Origin: an uncultured Alphaproteobacteria bacterium
GTDB lineage: Bacteria > Pseudomonadota > Alphaproteobacteria > Rhizobiales > Aestuariivirgaceae
Length of the DNA: 64,000 nucleotides
Direction: 5' to 3'
Assembly: GCA_937873445.1 (NCBI GenBank)
Contig: CALMWF010000040.1
Location: forward strand, 1-64,000
A program made the position numbers and the translations under genes. Under the pieces are notes generated by a model that saw only the letters and a list, made by a program, of their open reading frames with translations, made no database searches and was not told the origin of the DNA. Below, in pieces: positions 54,988-63,461 of this stretch; position 1 is the stretch's first letter; every line of letters starts with the position of its first letter.

Positions 54988-56133
54988 ATGGCACGGATTG
55001 AGACATTTCGCGGGCCGCCGGGGGCCGAGGACCGGCCCTGGCTGATGACGCCGGGACCGGTGAGCACGGCGCGGGCGGTGCGGCTGGCGCAACTGGCCGA
55101 CTGGGACGCCGCCGACCCCGATCTCCGGCGCATGGGCGATGGCGTGCGGGCAGAGCTGTTGCGTCTGGCCGGGGCGGCAGCCGAGCATGTGTGCATTCTG
55201 GTGCCGGGCGCACTGGCGGTCGAGGCCGCGCTGGCGCTGATGGCGTCCGCTTCGAAACGCTCCAAGACGCTGGTGATCGGCAATGGCGGGGCGGCAGAGG
55301 ATGCCGCCGCGCTGCTGGAGCGCCTGGGCCGACCGTTTCTGATGCTGCGCGTATCAGCGCTGCAGCCGGTGACGGCGGCGGAGGTGGATGGGCTGCTGGC
55401 CATCGACAAATCCATCGGCCAGGTGTGGCTGGCCCCCTTCAGCGCCGATGCCGGGGTGGTAACCCCGGTGGAGCCGGTGGCGCAGGTGGTCAAGGGGCGC
55501 GGACGCACGCTGCTGGTGGATGCGGGCGTGGGCTTCGGGGCGCTCGGCATGAGCATGGCAGACTGGCCGGCAGCGGCCCTGACCGGCCGGGTGGATGGCG
55601 CGCTGGAAAGCGTCACGGGGCTGGGTTTTGCCATTGTGCCGCGGCGGCTGCTGGGGCTTGAGGCCAGGATTCCGGCACGCGCCCTTGATCTGGCGGCCAT
55701 GGCCGCCGCCCAGGAAACGGGGCGTCAGTGCGACCTGCCGGGACCGGCGCTGGCGGCACTGCAGGCGGCCCTGGCGGCGCTGCGCGAGGAAGGCGGGCCG
55801 GCGGCGCGGCTTGCCCGCTACCGGCGCAACAGCGACGTGCTGAACCACGGCATGCGTGCCCTGGGCTTTGCCGCCCTGACACCGCCGGATGTGACCGGGC
55901 CACTGCTGCAGGGCTTTCACGCCCCCGGCGATGCCGCCTTTGACTTTACCCGCTTTGCCGCGGAATTGCGGCGGCGCGGCTTTGCCGCCGCTGCCGGTGC
56001 GGCGGGGCTGCCGCCCTCCTTCCGGCTGGCGGTGATGGGCCAGATGGATGCCGGTGTCATCACGGCGGCGGTCAATGCCGTGGCCGAGAGCCTTTTTGCC
56101 CTGGGGGTGGATCAGGCCACCCCGGCGGCATGA
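54988..56133 (+). CDS. PhnW-like class V aminotransferase homologue without the PLP lysine
   Basis: A 381-residue protein aligning along its whole length with 2-aminoethylphosphonate:pyruvate transaminase. Shared parts are LMTPGPVSTARAV at the N-terminus, LLVDAGVGFGALGM (the PLP-binding Asp kept), TGLGFAIVPRR, GFHAPGD and SFRLAVMGQM with the substrate Arg. At the place of the Schiff-base lysine (SANKCIQGVPGFGF in PhnW) this protein has Gly/Asp at about residues 203-205, and no Lys occurs between residues 199 and 212. It is therefore unlikely to work as a transaminase. ATG 54988 has AGGGGATGGC upstream. A Na/Pi cotransporter follows. Confidence 0.7.
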   Translation: MARIETFRGPPGAEDRPWLMTPGPVSTARAVRLAQLADWDAADPDLRRMGDGVRAELLRLAGAAAEHVCILVPGALAVEAALALMASASKRSKTLVIGNGGAAEDAAALLERLGRPFLMLRVSALQPVTAAEVDGLLAIDKSIGQVWLAPFSADAGVVTPVEPVAQVVKGRGRTLLVDAGVGFGALGMSMADWPAAALTGRVDGALESVTGLGFAIVPRRLLGLEARIPARALDLAAMAAAQETGRQCDLPGPALAALQAALAALREEGGPAARLARYRRNSDVLNHGMRALGFAALTPPDVTGPLLQGFHAPGDAAFDFTRFAAELRRRGFAAAAGAAGLPPSFRLAVMGQMDAGVITAAVNAVAESLFALGVDQATPAA

Positions 56134-56226
56134 CGCGTCAGCCCCACGGCCTGCCGCTGCGGCCCGTTTCGCAGGCGGCAAAAACCGGATAGAACCCGGT
56201 ATTCCAAGCGGCGCGGGAGCATTGTC

Positions 56227-57912
56227 TTGAATTCAGGCACCATGGTCATCATCAACCTGCTGGGCGGGGTGGCGCTGCTGCTGTGGGGGGTGCGCATGGT
56301 GCGCACCGGCGTCATGCGGGCGTGGGGCGAGCGCCTGAAATATTTCATCGAGCACCGGCTGGGCTCAAGGCTATCGGCGTTTCTGGCCGGCGGCGTGGCC
56401 ACCGCCATTCTCGGCAGTGGCACGGCCACCTCGCTCATCGTTGCCAATATCGCCACGACCGGTGCCATCACCACGGCCCTCGGTCTTGCCGTGCTGCTGG
56501 GGGCCGATGTCGGTTCGGCGGTGGTGTCGTCGGTGTTTGCCACCGGCACCTCCTGGGCGCTGTGGGCCTGGCCGCTGCTGCTGTTTGCGGGCTTCGTGAT
56601 TTTCAGCTGGGCGGCGGAATTCCGGCCGCACAATGTCGGCCGCATCCTGATCGGCCTCGGCTTCATGCTGCTGGCCCTGAAGCTCATCACCCAGGCGACC
56701 ACGCCGCTCACCGGCACAACCCTGTTCCATCAGGTGCTGGCGGCCATCGGTGCCGAACCGGTGCTGGCCTTTCTGATCGGCGCGCTGATGGCCTGGAGCT
56801 TTCATTCCACGCTGGCCGCGGTGCTGCTCATTGCGTCCTTCGCCGCCAATGGCAGCATGGACATGGCGGCGGCGGTCTATTTCATTCTCGGCATCAACTT
56901 CGGCGGCGGCCTGCCGGCGGTCATCGGCTCGCTGGCGCTGCCGCGCTCGGCGCTGCGTCTGCCGGTGGCCAATCTCATCTGCCGCGGGCTGGCGGCGGTG
57001 GCGGTGCTGGCGGTGGCCCGCCATGTGCTGGCGCTGCCCATGCCGCAGGGGCTTAGCGCCAGCACGGCGGCGCTTGCCTTCCACACGGCCTTCAATGTCG
57101 GGGTTGGCCTGTTTTTCCTGCCGCTGGTGCACGCCATTGAACAGCTGGTGAACCGCATCATGCCGGATGAGACGGCGGCCGAGGATACACTGGCCAGGCC
57201 GCGCTATCTCGACCCCGAGGCGCTGGCCTCACCGGCCATTGCTCTGGCCAATGCGCATCTTGAAACGGTGCGCATGAGCGAGGTGCTGGACCGCATGTTC
57301 GGCGTCGCCCTGAAGGCGCTGAACGGCGGCGGCGTGGAGGGGCTGAAGGAACTGGCGCAGCTTGATGAACGGCTCAACGCCTATCAGACGGCGGTGCAGA
57401 CCTATCTGTTCGATCTGTCGCAGCACCCGCTGTCGCCGGAGGATTCGCGGCGGGCGCTGGAAATCACCCTCTATGTGTCGAACCTGGAACACGCCGGTGA
57501 TGTGATCGATCTCAATCTCGCCGAGCGCATCCGCGCCAAGGACCGCGAGGGCCTTTCCTTCACCACCGAGGAGAAGGCCTCGCTCGATAATCTCTGCCTC
57601 ATCATCCATGACAACATCCGCATGGCAACGGGCGTGCTGTCGGCGCGTGATCTGGAGGGGGCCAGGCGCCTCATCGCCCAGAAGGATCATTTCCGGGCGC
57701 TGGAAAACCAGGTGCTGAACGATCACTTCCGCACCGGTTCCGGCTCGGCGCGCAAGGCGGCACTCAGGCGTTCGGCCCTGTTTGTGGACATGATCCGCGA
57801 CCTGCACCGGGTCAATTCGCACATTGTGGCGGCGGGCTACCCGATTGTCGAGGCGGCGGGCCTGCTGCGCCAGTCGCGGCTGCGCGCCAAGAAAAGCAGG
57901 AAAGAGCAATGA
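56227..57912 (+). CDS. Na+/phosphate cotransporter with PhoU-like C-terminal domain
   Basis: A 561-residue membrane protein of the NptA/PNaS family. Residues about 5-310 hold two inverted Na/Pi repeats with GSGTATSLIVANIATTGAI and WSFHSTLAAVLLIASFA in the QSSS-like positions. Residues about 360-545 form a PhoU-like helical domain. It should import phosphate with sodium. A TTG at 56227 is well placed behind GGGAG and is taken as start; an ATG 15 bases on is the alternative. It is coupled to the DUF3726-like gene by a 4-bp overlap. Confidence 0.85.
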   Translation: MNSGTMVIINLLGGVALLLWGVRMVRTGVMRAWGERLKYFIEHRLGSRLSAFLAGGVATAILGSGTATSLIVANIATTGAITTALGLAVLLGADVGSAVVSSVFATGTSWALWAWPLLLFAGFVIFSWAAEFRPHNVGRILIGLGFMLLALKLITQATTPLTGTTLFHQVLAAIGAEPVLAFLIGALMAWSFHSTLAAVLLIASFAANGSMDMAAAVYFILGINFGGGLPAVIGSLALPRSALRLPVANLICRGLAAVAVLAVARHVLALPMPQGLSASTAALAFHTAFNVGVGLFFLPLVHAIEQLVNRIMPDETAAEDTLARPRYLDPEALASPAIALANAHLETVRMSEVLDRMFGVALKALNGGGVEGLKELAQLDERLNAYQTAVQTYLFDLSQHPLSPEDSRRALEITLYVSNLEHAGDVIDLNLAERIRAKDREGLSFTTEEKASLDNLCLIIHDNIRMATGVLSARDLEGARRLIAQKDHFRALENQVLNDHFRTGSGSARKAALRRSALFVDMIRDLHRVNSHIVAAGYPIVEAAGLLRQSRLRAKKSRKEQ

Positions 57913-58382
57913 TGCACAAGACAATGGCTGACATCACTGCCCATGCCCTGGCGGCCCTGCAGCGCGCCGGGGTTGACGGCGCGGTGGCGCAGGAGGCGGC
58001 CGAAAGCTGCGCCTTTCTGGAGGCCTGCTCCTATCCCGGTCTCAGGCTGCTTGCCGAAGCCCTGGGCGACGGGCGACGCGATCTCGTGCTGGTGCGTGAT
58101 GGCATGGGCTTTGATCTTGAGCAGGTGTCATGCGTGTTCATTGGCCCCGCCGTGGCAGCGGCGGTGGCGGCCGATGGCCGGGCCTTCCTGCGCAATGTGC
58201 GGCACGGGCTTTACCTGGTGCCGCACAGTCTGAAGATCAATGTGGCCATCGGCTGTCCGGTTGATCCGGCCTTTGCGCTGGGCGGCGAGCGCACGAAAAA
58301 TCCCTATGCCGAAAAACTGCAGCTGGCCCAACAAAACGGCGTGGCGGTGGACCAGAGCGTGTGGCAGTCTCTGGCCCGGTAA
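57909..58382 (+). CDS. small DUF3726-like protein
   Basis: A 157-residue soluble protein without signal or membrane segments. The N-terminal half has the pattern AALQRAGVDGAVAQEAAESCAFLEACSYPGL-like, recalling DUF3726 proteins, which are annotated only by family and without known function. The assignment is from memory of the family and is not certain. It starts in an ATGA overlap with the Na/Pi gene and ends 18 bp before the CoA-transferase gene, so all three are probably one transcript. Confidence 0.55.
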   Translation: MMHKTMADITAHALAALQRAGVDGAVAQEAAESCAFLEACSYPGLRLLAEALGDGRRDLVLVRDGMGFDLEQVSCVFIGPAVAAAVAADGRAFLRNVRHGLYLVPHSLKINVAIGCPVDPAFALGGERTKNPYAEKLQLAQQNGVAVDQSVWQSLAR

Positions 58383-58400
58383 ATCAACACGGGGTTACAG

Positions 58401-59624
58401 GTGAGCGGTCCTCTGGCGCATATCCGGGTGCTTGATCTGTCGCGGGTTCTGGCGGGGCCCTGGGCCAGTCAGATGCTGGCGGATTTCGGCGCCGAGGTCA
58501 TCAAGATCGAAAAGCCGGGCGAAGGCGACGATACGCGCGGCTGGGGGCCGCCCTTTGTGACCAACGGCGACGGCACGCGCGGCGATGCCGCCTATTTCCA
58601 GGCGGCCAACCGCGGCAAGTCGAGTGTATGCATCGACATGGCCAGCGCCGAAGGCCAGGCGCTGATCCGCCAGCTGGCGGCGAAGTCCGATGTGGTGATC
58701 GAGAATTTCAAGGTGGGTGGCCTGAAGAAATACGGCCTCGACCATGACAGCCTGAAGGCGGTCAACCCGCGCCTCATCTATTGCTCCATCACCGGCTTTG
58801 GCCAGGATGGCCCCTATGCCCGGCGGGCGGGCTATGACTTCATGATCCAGGGCATGGGCGGCATCATGTCGATCACCGGCCAGCCGGATGGTGCACCCGG
58901 CGCTGAACCCATGAAGGTGGGGGTGGCCTTTGCCGACATCTTCACCGGGCTGCATGCGGTGATTGGCATTACCGCCGCGCTCTATCACCGCGAGCGCACC
59001 GGTCAGGGCCAGTATCTCGATCTGGCGCTGCTGGACTCGCAGGTGGCGGTGCTGGCCAATCAGGCGCTCAACTATCTGGTGGGCGGCACGGCGCCAACCC
59101 GGCTGGGCAATGCGCACCCCAACATCGTGCCCTATCAGACCTTCGCCACGGCCGACGGCTACATCATTGTGGCGGTGGGCAATGACCGGCAATTCCGTGA
59201 ATTCTGCACGCTCATTGGCCGTGCCGATCTGGCGGAGGACGAGCGCTTTGCCAGCAACCGGGCGCGGGTGGAACACCGGGCAGAGCTGATCCCCCTGCTG
59301 CAGCCGCCCCTGAAAACCAGAAGCACGGCGGAGTGGGTGGCCAGGCTGGAGGCGGCGGCCATTCCCTGTGGCCCCATCAACCGGCTGGATGAGGTGTTTG
59401 CCGATGCACAGGTGAGGGCACGCGGCCTCAAGGTGGAACTGACGCGGGAGGACGGCGCGGTGGTGCCGGGGGTGGCCAATCCCATCCGTTTTTCGGAAAC
59501 GCCGGTGGCCTATGCCAAGGCGCCGCCGCAACTGGGGGCGGATACCGAGCAGGTGCTGACGGCGGTGCTCGGCCTGTCACCGGATCAGATCAAGGCGCTG
59601 CGCGAGGACGGCACGGTGGCCTGA
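58401..59624 (+). CDS. CaiB/BaiF family III CoA-transferase
   Basis: A 407-residue enzyme moving CoA between carboxylic acids. The N-terminus IRVLDLSRVLAGPWASQMLADFGAEVIKIE is diagnostic, and the catalytic Asp is expected in GVAFADIFTG. ANRGKSSV and the GHPN-like GNAHPNIVPYQ segment bind CoA. The acid substrate cannot be inferred. It starts at GTG 58401 shortly after the DUF3726-like gene. A hairpin serving the convergent gene follows its stop. Confidence 0.88.
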   Translation: MSGPLAHIRVLDLSRVLAGPWASQMLADFGAEVIKIEKPGEGDDTRGWGPPFVTNGDGTRGDAAYFQAANRGKSSVCIDMASAEGQALIRQLAAKSDVVIENFKVGGLKKYGLDHDSLKAVNPRLIYCSITGFGQDGPYARRAGYDFMIQGMGGIMSITGQPDGAPGAEPMKVGVAFADIFTGLHAVIGITAALYHRERTGQGQYLDLALLDSQVAVLANQALNYLVGGTAPTRLGNAHPNIVPYQTFATADGYIIVAVGNDRQFREFCTLIGRADLAEDERFASNRARVEHRAELIPLLQPPLKTRSTAEWVARLEAAAIPCGPINRLDEVFADAQVRARGLKVELTREDGAVVPGVANPIRFSETPVAYAKAPPQLGADTEQVLTAVLGLSPDQIKALREDGTVA

Positions 59625-59626
59625 CG

Positions 59627-59653
59627 AAAACGCCCCGCCGGTGAGGCGGGGCG
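59627..59653 (-). terminator. intrinsic terminator after the YidB-like gene
   Basis: Arms CGCCCCGCC (59631-59639) and GGCGGGGCG (59645-59653) pair over 9 bp with a 5-base loop. On the minus strand TTTT follows. It lies 27 bp beyond the YidB-like stop. Confidence 0.75.
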
Positions 59654-59680
59654 CGCAACGGTCAAGCCAGATGCTGCGGA

Positions 59681-60070
59681 TCAGCCGGGCATGCGGCCAT
59701 TGGGCGTCATGCCGTCCACCACCTGGGGCAGAACCTGCGACAGACGCTTCAGCAATTCCTCGCGCGACAGGCCGGTCTGGGCGGCCAGGCCGTCGATGAT
59801 GGAGGCATCAATGCCCTGCGACACCTGGGTTTCGGTCACGGGCTTGTTGGCGCCGGTGCCTACCCAGCTGTCAACCACATCACCAAGGCCCTTGGTGCGG
59901 AAGGATTCCACCAGATCACCCAGGCCGCCGGTTTGGGCGGGGGCCGAACCACCTGCCGGAGGGGCCGACAGGCCCTTGATGAAGTCACCAATCTTGTCGC
60001 GGTTCTGCCAGCCGGCCACTGCGGCCATGCCCAGAAGCGCCTTCAGCAGGGTTGATGTGTCTCTCGCCAT
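59681..60070 (-). CDS. YidB family protein (DUF937)
   Basis: A 129-residue protein with the YidB pattern: GLGDVVDSWVGTGANKPVT, then SIIDGLAAQTGLSREELLKRLSQVLP and a final DGMTPNGRMP. A Gly/Ala/Pro linker sits near residues 40-50. Function is unknown; family members are small and often envelope or stress associated. The start has an excellent AGGAGGTGA before the ATG. It stands alone, with its own terminator. Confidence 0.88.
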   Translation of the reverse strand: MARDTSTLLKALLGMAAVAGWQNRDKIGDFIKGLSAPPAGGSAPAQTGGLGDLVESFRTKGLGDVVDSWVGTGANKPVTETQVSQGIDASIIDGLAAQTGLSREELLKRLSQVLPQVVDGMTPNGRMPG

Positions 60071-60185
60071 GGTTTCACCTCCTGTGATGGCTCTCCAATA
60101 TGGATAGGGCCAGCAGGCATTTCAAGCCGTTGCCGCCCGCCTGATTGTGGTGTTTACTGGCGCGCGGTTTCACAAGGGGGAACAC

Positions 60186-60443
60186 ATGGGAAGCATCATC
60201 TGGACCATCATCGTCGGGGCGGTTGTCGGCGCCATCGCCAAGGTCATCATGCCGGGCAGCAATGAACCGAAGGGCTTTGTGCTGACTTCCATTCTTGGCA
60301 TTGTCGGTGCGTTGCTGGCCAATTTCATTGCCAACAATTTCGGCATTCTGGGCACCAGCGGCCTGTGGGGCATTCTCAGCGCGGTCATCGGGGCGATGAT
60401 CGTGCTGTTCATCTATGGCAAGGTGGCAAAGCCGCAGGGCTGA
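60186..60443 (+). CDS. GlsB/YeaQ/YmgE-type stress membrane protein
   Basis: An 85-residue protein with three hydrophobic helices and the transglycosylase-associated pattern: GAIAKVIMPG, SILGIVGALLANFI and a C-terminal SAVIGAMIVLFIYG. Known members are induced by osmotic or membrane stress; the molecular activity is unknown. GGGGGA lies five bases before the ATG. Divergent from the YidB-like gene. A GC-rich hairpin follows it. Confidence 0.9.
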   Translation: MGSIIWTIIVGAVVGAIAKVIMPGSNEPKGFVLTSILGIVGALLANFIANNFGILGTSGLWGILSAVIGAMIVLFIYGKVAKPQG

Positions 60444-60472
60444 CCGGCCCTCCCACAGTTCGGCACTTCTTG

Positions 60473-60497
60473 TGGCCCGGCCCGTGCCGGGCCATTT
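60473..60497 (+). terminator. possible terminator after the GlsB-type gene
   Basis: Arms TGGCCCGGC (60473-60481) and GCCGGGCCA (60486-60494) pair over 9 bp with a 4-base loop and only TTT after. The short T run makes this weaker than the other terminators. Confidence 0.5.
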
Positions 60498-60569
60498 GCG
60501 TTGGGGTGACTCTTTGTCTGTTTCCGCACCGCCGCAGGATTGGGAGACTGGCGGCACGGAGGAGCGGCC

Positions 60570-61058
60570 ATGAATGACAAACAGGACCTGACCCAGGATC
60601 CCTCCCTGCCGGCGGCCCTGCGCCATGTGAACATCATGGCGCTGCATGCCATGACCTGGCTCAACGGCTTTGCCCATGTGGTGCTGGGTCTGGCGCTGGC
60701 GGCCTCGGTGCTGCTGTTCACCTGGCTGTTCATCAGCGATGTGTGGACCTCTCTCAGCCACGACAATCTCGCCCAGGGCTTTCTGCACGGCCTCGGCTCG
60801 CTCATGCTGCTGTGGACCGTGTCGGCGCTGATCACCGCCGAAATCCGCTACATGAAGGGGCATGCGCTGAATGTGGACACCTTCGTGGAGGTGGCCATTG
60901 TGGTCATCCTGCGCAAGCTCATCACCATGCCGGTGCAGTCCACCCTGCCGCCGCCACTGGAATTTCTCGAATGGGTGGGCTCGGCGGTGCTGCTGGGGGT
61001 CATGTATCTGATTGTGCGCTACGCACTCAGGCTGCGGGTGGACGACAGGGCCGACTGA
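60570..61058 (+). CDS. PsiE family membrane protein
   Basis: A 162-residue protein with four hydrophobic helices. The IRYMKGHALNVDTFVEVAIVVILRKLI segment matches the PsiE (phosphate-starvation-inducible) family. The function is unknown. GGAGGAG before ATG 60570 sets the start; the frame extends to 60540 without a site. No phosphate-box sequence was recognised upstream, so regulation by phosphate is not supported here. Confidence 0.75.
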   Translation: MNDKQDLTQDPSLPAALRHVNIMALHAMTWLNGFAHVVLGLALAASVLLFTWLFISDVWTSLSHDNLAQGFLHGLGSLMLLWTVSALITAEIRYMKGHALNVDTFVEVAIVVILRKLITMPVQSTLPPPLEFLEWVGSAVLLGVMYLIVRYALRLRVDDRAD

Positions 61059-61124
61059 TGGGAAATCCGGCTGGTATGTCGTTTTCAGGCTATACGCCGT
61101 TTTTGAACCATTGCATAAGGGGCC

Positions 61125-61427
61125 ATGGCCCGGCTCACCATCACCTATTGGCGTGACATTCCCTCGGCCCTCTCGGTGCGCGAGGGCAGGCGCGAGGAAA
61201 AGCGTCTGCTGCCGCCGCGCTTTCAGGAGGCCATTGACATGGCCGCCATGAAGGCGGGCGCCATCGGCACCGATGCTTATCTGGCGGCGTGGCGGCGGGG
61301 CGAGCCCAGCGAGGTGACGGGCGATCTGACGGCGGCGGCGGATGCCGCTGCGGCTGACATCGAATCCCGCTATGACGACGAAAAACTGAAGATAGTCACC
61401 GCCCAGGGAGGCACGGAAAACCCATGA
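61125..61427 (+). CDS. small 'virulence factor' domain protein of corrinoid clusters
   Basis: A 100-residue soluble protein: ITYWRDIPSALSVREG, a Lys/Arg-rich stretch, RFQEAIDMAAMKAG and DAYLAAWRRG fit the small family annotated as virulence factor. Despite that name it is typically found next to methyltetrahydrofolate:corrinoid methyltransferases, as here. No molecular function is known to me. AAGGGG precedes the ATG. It overlaps the next gene by ATGA, so the two are co-translated. Confidence 0.75.
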   Translation: MARLTITYWRDIPSALSVREGRREEKRLLPPRFQEAIDMAAMKAGAIGTDAYLAAWRRGEPSEVTGDLTAAADAAAADIESRYDDEKLKIVTAQGGTENP

Positions 61428-62386
61428 CCCACACCATCGTTGCCTCGGCCAAGCGCGAGCACATCATCGGCTTTGACAAGCCCTTCACGGTGATCGGCGA
61501 GCGCATCAACCCCACCGGCCGCAAGAAGCTGGCCGCCGAAATGCAGGCGGGCAATTTTGAGACCGTCATCAAGGATGCCGTGAGCCAGACGGCGGCGGGG
61601 GCGCACATCCTTGACGTCAATGCCGGGGTCACCGCCGTGAACCCCAACGAAACCGAGCCGCCGCTTCTTTGCCAGACGCTTGGCATTGTGCAGGCCCATT
61701 CCGATTTGCCCATCTGCATCGACTCATCCGTCACCGCCGCGCTGAAGGCGGCACTGGAAGTGACCAAGGGGCGGCCACTGGTCAATTCGGTGACCGGCGA
61801 GGAGGAAAAACTCGAAGCCATTCTGCCGCTCATTGCCAAATACAATGTGCCGGTGGTGGCCATCTCCAATGACGAGACCGGCATTTCCGAAGATCCCGAC
61901 GTGCGCTTTGCAGTGGCCAAGAAGATTGTGGAACGGGCCGCCGACTTCGGTATCAAGCCGCATGACATTGTGGTTGATCCGCTGGTCATGCCCATCGGTG
62001 CCATGGGCACGGCGGGCCAGCAGGTGTTCCGTCTGGTGCGCCGCCTGCGCGAGGAGCTGAAGGTCAACACCACCTGCGGGGCCTCCAACATTTCCTTCGG
62101 CATGCCGAACCGCCGGGCGCTGACCGGCTATTTCCTGGCCATGGCGGCCAGTCACGGCATGACCAGCGCCATCATGAACCCGCTGCATGACGAAGACATG
62201 CACGCCATCTACGGCGCCAATGTGCTGAACGGCACCGATGCCCACTGCCGCTTCTGGACCAACCGCTTCCGCGACATGGCCCCGGCCCCCGCCGCGGCCG
62301 CCCTGCCCGGCGGCGAGGCTGCGCCCACGGCCGAGGAACTGGAAGCCCGGCGCAAGGCGCGCGAGGAGCGTCGGCGGCGGCGCTGA
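61424..62386 (+). CDS. methyltetrahydrofolate:corrinoid methyltransferase
   Basis: A 320-residue protein of the pterin-binding TIM-barrel family (AcsE/MtrH-like, related to dihydropteroate synthase). Signatures are FTVIGERINPTGRKKLA at the N-terminus, AHILDVNAG, ICIDSSVTAALKAAL, and VVDPLVMPIGA, then NISFGMPNR. It should move a methyl group between tetrahydrofolate and a corrinoid protein. The end is an unusual Ala/Pro then Glu/Arg-rich tail of about 35 residues. It follows the small domain protein directly; the corrinoid protein itself is not in the window. Confidence 0.85.
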   Translation: MTHTIVASAKREHIIGFDKPFTVIGERINPTGRKKLAAEMQAGNFETVIKDAVSQTAAGAHILDVNAGVTAVNPNETEPPLLCQTLGIVQAHSDLPICIDSSVTAALKAALEVTKGRPLVNSVTGEEEKLEAILPLIAKYNVPVVAISNDETGISEDPDVRFAVAKKIVERAADFGIKPHDIVVDPLVMPIGAMGTAGQQVFRLVRRLREELKVNTTCGASNISFGMPNRRALTGYFLAMAASHGMTSAIMNPLHDEDMHAIYGANVLNGTDAHCRFWTNRFRDMAPAPAAAALPGGEAAPTAEELEARRKAREERRRRR

Positions 62387-62630
62387 CGCTTGTCAGCCTT
62401 CTGACCCCGCCCTATAGTTTTTATGCCGCACGAATGCGCCCTGCCACCCCATGGGTGGGCCGGTTCGCCTAGGACTGCGGTTGGGTTCGACTCCCATCTC
62501 ATTCGGGTTGAAAAGGACGCGCGTTGCCGGCCTGGATTCAATTCCACCCGCAACTCAGGCATGCAGGTTAAAACCTCCCCTGCTCGCGGTGGCAGGCAGC
62601 GTGCGTTCATTCACTGGCGGGGAGGCCGTG

Positions 62631-63386
62631 ATGGTAGTGCTTGTGGGTTTTGCGGTTCTGGCGCTGGTTGTCGCTGTGGCGGCATGGCTGGTCAGGCGGG
62701 TGAGCCGCGTCATCACCATCCATGACTATGAGGGGGCGCTTGAGTTCCGGGACGGCACGCTCATCGGGCTGCGCAATGCCGGACGCCATCGGCTGTGGGG
62801 CTCGCGCACCCGGCTGGAACCCCATGACCTGCGGCCTGACATGATCAGTGTGGCGGGCCAGGAAATCACCACTGCCGACCATATTGCCATCCGGGTTTCG
62901 CTGGTGGGCCAGTCACGGGTGGTTGATCTGGTGAAGGCCTTTCATGACAGGCGCGACAGCCAGCAGGATCTCTATGTGGCCCTGCAACTGGCCACGCGCG
63001 ATGCGGTGGTGCGGCGCACGGTGGACGAGGTGTTGCAGCAGCGCGATGCCATTGCCCAGGAGGTGATGGCATCGGTGCAGCCGCAGGCCCAGGGGCTGGG
63101 GCTGGACGTTCTCAGCCTTGCGGTGCGTGATGTCACCCTGCCCGCTGATCTGAAGCGTGCCATGGCCGGGGTCCTTCAGGCCCAGAAGGAAAGCCAGCGC
63201 GAGCTGGAAAAGGCGCGCGGCGAACAGGCGGTACTGCGCAGTCTGGCCAATGCCGGGCGCCTGTTTGAAGGCAATCCCGGCCTGTTGCAGGCGCGGCTCA
63301 TTCAGGCGCTGGAGCGGGGCGGCAACACGCTGGTCTTCGGTTCGGAGTTGATGCCGCCAAGCAAGCCGAAGACCGGTAAATCATGA
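62631..63386 (+). CDS. SPFH-domain (slipin/stomatin-like) membrane protein
   Basis: A 251-residue protein with one N-terminal transmembrane helix (about residues 3-20) followed by an SPFH/Band-7 domain: HDYEGALEFRDG, VAGQEITTADHIAIRVSL, and LGLDVLSLAVRDVTLPADLK. A coiled coil with Glu/Lys/Arg (QKESQRELEKARGEQ) and a short C-terminal segment complete it. Such proteins make membrane microdomain scaffolds. GGGGAGG before ATG 62631 sets the start; the frame extends upstream into DNA without a site. It lies between two corrinoid-pathway genes. Confidence 0.8.
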   Translation: MVVLVGFAVLALVVAVAAWLVRRVSRVITIHDYEGALEFRDGTLIGLRNAGRHRLWGSRTRLEPHDLRPDMISVAGQEITTADHIAIRVSLVGQSRVVDLVKAFHDRRDSQQDLYVALQLATRDAVVRRTVDEVLQQRDAIAQEVMASVQPQAQGLGLDVLSLAVRDVTLPADLKRAMAGVLQAQKESQRELEKARGEQAVLRSLANAGRLFEGNPGLLQARLIQALERGGNTLVFGSELMPPSKPKTGKS

Positions 63387-63461
63387 GCGCGGCTGAACAG
63401 CAGACCATAACCGGTCGCTTCCGTGCGACGCACCGACTCGATTCCGCGATAAAAACTGCGC

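Noticed and set aside
62470-62560. tRNA T-arm-like strings (GGGTTCGACTCCC and GGATTCAATTCC), possible tRNA or permuted tmRNA
   Set aside because: No acceptor stem, anticodon arm, CCA end or tag-coding sequence could be fitted around them, so no RNA gene is supported.
62451-62630. N-terminal extension of the SPFH protein to 62451
   Set aside because: The extension has no hydrophobic or conserved content, whereas ATG 62631 has a strong GGGGAGG and begins the membrane helix.
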